From positions 1,674,001 through 1,738,000 of the forward strand of contig AP017895.1 in NCBI GenBank assembly GCA_002355935.1: DNA of 64,000 nt. The letters are read 5' to 3'. This stretch comes from Rothia aeria. Its GTDB lineage: Bacteria > Actinomycetota > Actinomycetes > Actinomycetales > Micrococcaceae. The notes below the pieces were generated by a model, which searched no databases, was not told the origin of the DNA, and was given only the letters and a program-made list of their open reading frames with translations. The stretch's first letter is position 1, and each line of letters begins with the position of its first letter. This document shows, piece by piece, positions 60,995 to 64,000 of this stretch. The position numbers and the translations under genes were made by a program.

Positions 60995-62128
60995 TTACTC
61001 AGAAACTACAAAATCCACTGTATTCGCTTCGCCGTAATCGGGAATTTCCAGTTTGTTGATCATACGGTGTATCACATCATTCGGCACGGAATGTTCGCGG
61101 TTACGGTTTTGCGACAGTAATTGCGTGTAAGGCACTTCCAAATAAATCAGGTGTACCCGCGCGCCGTAGTCGGCGAACATAGGCAGCCACTTGCTGCGCA
61201 GGTCGCGGTTGAGGTTGGTGGCGTTGAAGACAAATGACGTGCGGGCGCGCAGGTATTCTTTTGCCTGCTCTTTACCCAAACGCACGGCTTCTGCGCTGTG
61301 TTTCGGGTTAGCGGGGTCGAGTTTGCGCTCGCGGCGGATGTCGTCCAGCGACAGTATGGGCAGATTGGCAAGGTGTTGCCTGATGTAACTGTCTTTGCCA
61401 CTGCCTGCTATGGCACACATGGCGTATACGTCAAAGGTTCGGTCGTCAAACGGCTGGTAATCGGGCATGTCTCTGCGGCCGTTGAGATAGAGATAGCGGC
61501 CGTAATCGCTGGCGAAATTACGTGCTTTGCCCCAGCAGCCGTTTTCTTCGCACAGCTCGCGGAACAAGTCGATGCGCAACAGGATATCCTGTTGGTCGCG
61601 GCAGATGCGACCTAGAACGTCGGCTTTGGCAAGCATAGCGAGGTGAGCGGTATTGACCTGCAAAGAAGCGGCGATGACGGCGCGTTCCGGACTCGGTTTG
61701 TCGATTGCCCACAGAGGCAGTCCATGCAGACGCACGAGTTTGGCTATCGCTTCGCGCACAGCAAACGGCGTGGCAAGTTCGGTGTAAAGCAGGGAGCGGG
61801 CAGTGTATTCACCTTTTTTGGCATGGTTCGGCGACACAATCCGCTCTTTGCCGCCTTGGATCTCACGTTTAGTAGTGCTGCGTTTTTCTACATCATGCAG
61901 CATAGCGGCGGCAAACAAGATATGTTGCTCCTGCTCGCTGAGTGTTTGGAATTCAGGCAGTTGCAGCAGGGCTTCGCACACCATTTTAGTATGGACGAAT
62001 ACATCACCCTCGGCGTGCCATTCAGGATCCTGCGGCACGTTTTTCATGTCGGCAAACCAGCTGAAACGGTGTTCCAAGGCTTGCCAGTTAGGAAGTTTGC
62101 CGGGTGGATAATGGGGAAATGTCCACAT
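60995..62128 (-). CDS. HD-Pnk: HD-domain 2',3'-phosphoesterase fused to polynucleotide 5'-kinase
   Basis: End-healing enzyme of RNA (or DNA) repair. The N-terminal half is an HD domain: His46, and His78-Asp79 in AAAMLHDVEK. The C-terminal half is a P-loop kinase: IAGSGKDS (about 240-247), LSLDDIRRE and NATNLNRDLR. This order and the length (377 residues) match the HD-Pnk family characterised in bacteria. It would remove 2',3'-cyclic phosphate and phosphorylate 5'-OH ends, giving substrates for the ligase encoded upstream. ATG at 62128 (MWTFPHYPPG); the frame is open further up but crosses a DUS and non-coding DNA. Confidence 0.85.
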   Translation of the reverse strand: MWTFPHYPPGKLPNWQALEHRFSWFADMKNVPQDPEWHAEGDVFVHTKMVCEALLQLPEFQTLSEQEQHILFAAAMLHDVEKRSTTKREIQGGKERIVSPNHAKKGEYTARSLLYTELATPFAVREAIAKLVRLHGLPLWAIDKPSPERAVIAASLQVNTAHLAMLAKADVLGRICRDQQDILLRIDLFRELCEENGCWGKARNFASDYGRYLYLNGRRDMPDYQPFDDRTFDVYAMCAIAGSGKDSYIRQHLANLPILSLDDIRRERKLDPANPKHSAEAVRLGKEQAKEYLRARTSFVFNATNLNRDLRSKWLPMFADYGARVHLIYLEVPYTQLLSQNRNREHSVPNDVIHRMINKLEIPDYGEANTVDFVVSE

Positions 62129-62162
62129 GGTGGTCTTTCTTGTTATTGGATGACTTGACTTC

Positions 62163-62174
62163 AGGTCGTCTGAA
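62163..62174 (+). repeat. Neisserial DNA uptake sequence
   Basis: AGGTCGTCTGAA, in the gap between the HD-Pnk start and the leucine-rich-repeat gene stop. Confidence 0.9.
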
Positions 62175-62207
62175 AACAATGCTTGGGCAATGATGTCTGG
62201 TATCAAA

Positions 62208-63299
62208 TTACTCAAATACGAACTGTTCGAAATCTGGATACATGCAAACTGTGATTTGTTCACGACCATGTTTTTGCGCAAGTGCTTGCATTTCCTTTTG
62301 TATGGCTGCTTTTTCATGACCGATACCCAAATTTTCGATGTGCTGGTTTTCGATAATCGGGATATAGATATCCAAATTCGGCTGCGTAGCATTTTGCACA
62401 GCAAACTCTCGAATAGAGTGGCTGTACGCTACTTCGCTAAAATCAGTTAGGTTTTTACACGAAGCAATCTTCACTCTGCGTAAATGTTTTAAGCCAGCCA
62501 CTTTGGGAAAACGGGTAATGCCGTTAAGGGTTTCCACGAACAAAAACTGTAACCCCTGCATCTGGGATACAAAGTCCAAGTTTTCCAGTTTGGGTAGCCT
62601 CCACAATTGTAGATATTTCAATTTGAGCAGTTGCGCGGCAGCATCTATGTTTTCAAAGCTACATAGTTGCAGAGTGAGAAATTGGAGATTTTTCAACCCG
62701 TTTATGAAGTCAATGTGCTGTGGCTTGGAAATGCTGCGTAGCGTAAGTTTTTCCAGCGCGCTCAGGCTAGAAACAGCTTTGTCTAGATTTTTTTCCAAGT
62801 TGAGTAGTGAAAGCGTTTCCAAATGCTGAAAGCTGGTTAAAACGCTTAAATCTGATTTGGCGGATTTTGTTTTGGAACACAAATACAGTTCTTGCAGTTT
62901 TGGATTCACGCCGTTTAGGAAATTCAGGTTGCCGAAGCCGTTGTCGGCACTCAGTACCAAACTTTTCAGGCTTTGAAATTCTGCCAGTTTTTCCAAATTG
63001 CGGATGATGCTGTTGTTACCGCCGACTTCAATTGAAAGGTTTTCTAAGTCAGTAAAACTGGCAATCCAATCTACATCGAAATTTGAATACGCATAAAAGC
63101 GTAGATGGATGGACGGATGGTGTTGTAGCACTTCTTCCCATAGAACAGGGAAAATCGTCTGTAAATTTGCACCTTCGCTAAATTGAATACGATCCAGTTC
63201 ATGGACTTTGTTTTTGTACTGGTGCAAATCTTGGAGAAATTCGGCAAAGTTGCTGTTGATTTCCCAAAACTTCGGGAGACCATAGATATATCCGCCCAT
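62208..63299 (-). CDS. Leucine-rich-repeat protein
   Basis: 363 residues. After a starting domain of about 80 residues (MGGYIYGLPKFWEINSNFAEFL), repeats of about 22-24 residues follow with patterns such as FQSLKSLVLSADNGFGNLNFL, FQHLETLSLLNL, LSALEKLTLRSI, LKNLQFLTLQLCSF, LKYLQLWRLPKLENLDFV and LKHLRRVKIASCKNLTDF. No signal peptide, so cytosolic. LRR domains bind proteins. It lies between HD-Pnk and RNA ligase on the same strand, so it may be part of the repair unit; its function is unknown. Confidence 0.82.
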   Translation of the reverse strand: MGGYIYGLPKFWEINSNFAEFLQDLHQYKNKVHELDRIQFSEGANLQTIFPVLWEEVLQHHPSIHLRFYAYSNFDVDWIASFTDLENLSIEVGGNNSIIRNLEKLAEFQSLKSLVLSADNGFGNLNFLNGVNPKLQELYLCSKTKSAKSDLSVLTSFQHLETLSLLNLEKNLDKAVSSLSALEKLTLRSISKPQHIDFINGLKNLQFLTLQLCSFENIDAAAQLLKLKYLQLWRLPKLENLDFVSQMQGLQFLFVETLNGITRFPKVAGLKHLRRVKIASCKNLTDFSEVAYSHSIREFAVQNATQPNLDIYIPIIENQHIENLGIGHEKAAIQKEMQALAQKHGREQITVCMYPDFEQFVFE

Positions 63300-63358
63300 G
63301 CTTTCCTTTCTTTTATTTAAGTTATCGAATTATAATATTTTTCATTTAAATACGGGTT

Positions 63359-64000
63359 TCAGGCCGTCTGAAACTGCCAGCTTTGCCAATGGTATTTATC
63401 ATAATCGATAAGGCGGGCGGGCTTCCAAGTTTTTGTCCAATGCACATCGGTTTTAACGTGTTTGGCGCGAACAAGTTTAAAGAGGTTGTCAAACTCGTTG
63501 GACTGTACGGGCAGGTTACCGTTGTTAGTGGCAAAATCAGCGGCATTGCGGATGACGAAGCCTTCACTGCATGCTTCGCCTGTTTTCGGGTCGTAGCCGC
63601 CGAGTTTGCCTGCGGTTTGCACGCTGTCTGTCCATGTTGCACCTAAATTGGCGAGCAGCCATTGCTCCAAAGCGATGTCTTCGTCGGTGTATTTTTGGGT
63701 GAAGTCGGCAAGCGGATGCACGATGGGAAGTTCGGGAACTGTGGGGAAATCGAACAGCTGGGCATAGAATTTAACTTCTTCCCACGACAGCCAATGTCCG
63801 CCGCGGCGGACGGCAAACAGGTAAAAATAGCTTTCCAACTGCGAATAGGCGATGGAGTGGATGCCGTACATGTTTTCGCCGAAAAGTTCGAGGTCACCCA
63901 AGTCGTCTTTGATGTGCTGCCAGCGTTGCAGCAGCGGTTTGTCCCACGGATGTTGGGTAGGGGCGGCATGGCTGCGGGCATAGAGACCGTGGGCGGCGAA
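63359..64000 (-). CDS. RNA ligase family protein, 5' end beyond the window
   Basis: C-terminal 213 residues of a covalent nucleotidyltransferase ligase: motif III-like LFGENMYGIHSI, motif IV EGFVIRN and motif V FKLVRAKHVKTDVHW. The frame is open to base 64000, starting with FAAHGLYARSHA; motif I (KxDG, the AMP-bound lysine) is outside the window. The gene ends FQTA, encoded by a DNA uptake sequence. It would seal ends prepared by HD-Pnk. Confidence 0.82.
   Translation of the reverse strand, partial: FAAHGLYARSHAAPTQHPWDKPLLQRWQHIKDDLGDLELFGENMYGIHSIAYSQLESYFYLFAVRRGGHWLSWEEVKFYAQLFDFPTVPELPIVHPLADFTQKYTDEDIALEQWLLANLGATWTDSVQTAGKLGGYDPKTGEACSEGFVIRNAADFATNNGNLPVQSNEFDNLFKLVRAKHVKTDVHWTKTWKPARLIDYDKYHWQSWQFQTA
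63361..63372 (+). repeat. Neisserial DNA uptake sequence overlapping the ligase stop
   Basis: AGGCCGTCTGAA. On the minus strand it supplies the last codons and the TGA stop of the RNA ligase gene. Confidence 0.9.

Larger units (their letters stand above)
60690..64000. other. Segment of Neisseria origin
   Basis: Contains four 12-mers matching neisserial DNA uptake sequence dialects (AGGTCGTCTGAA three times, AGGCCGTCTGAA once), one pair as a terminator, plus genes unlike the rest of the window. GC is lower than in the actinobacterial part and the frames show no single-base losses. Runs beyond the window end. Confidence 0.88.

Overview
Most of this window (about 1-60,680) reads as the chromosome of an actinobacterium. 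Supporting markers are the bcc-aa3 respiratory genes (ctaCDF, qcrCAB, ctaE), RbpA, Ppm1-type mannosyltransferase, PafBC/TatAC/HelY, and the pupylation genes pup, dop, pafA and ARC. The gene set and moderate GC suggest an oral Micrococcaceae such as Rothia; that genus is inference. The last 3.3 kb is different. It carries Neisseria-type DNA uptake sequences and encodes an RNA-repair gene set, and it begins where the actinobacterial priA gene breaks off. This is either inter-phylum transfer or, more likely, a chimeric contig.

Layout. 1-4,700: isoprenyl diphosphate synthase (cut by the window edge), pyrD, DUF3043, an M20 dipeptidase and an A-type Fe-S carrier. 4,876-12,654: cytochrome c oxidase and bc1 genes. 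12,896-16,938: trpD, DUF3054, nfeD, SPFH protein, rbpA. 17,039-26,822: a putrescine-to-succinate cluster (permease, GABA aminotransferase, two aldehyde dehydrogenases, universal stress protein, putrescine oxidase) with a divergent TetR regulator and a palindromic operator. 26,926-35,777: ppm1, a degenerate amidohydrolase, helY, tatC, tatA, pafC, pafB. 35,899-45,238: two FKBP isomerases, then pafA, pup, dop, arc, trmI and PAC2, with no 20S proteasome genes in their usual place. 45,524-57,314: rpsT, a PemK-like protein, holA, comEC/comEA, degV, leuS, a hydrolase and a glycosyltransferase.

57,275-60,320 is an AT-rich defence-like insert of two overlapping genes, a C5-cytosine methyltransferase and an OLD-type ATPase/TOPRIM nuclease. 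It lies between the convergent glycosyltransferase and priA genes. 60,690-64,000 is the neisserial segment: HD-Pnk end-healing enzyme, a leucine-rich-repeat protein and an RNA ligase, all on the minus strand.

A technical feature dominates the window. About 35 reading frames breaks are explained by one missing base, nearly always in a short homopolymer, and they hit essential genes (ctaD, holA, pyrD) as often as accessory ones. I read these as deletion-type sequencing or assembly errors rather than pseudogenes. The affected genes are annotated at full length with the break positions given. No tRNA, rRNA, CRISPR array, transposase or prophage was seen.
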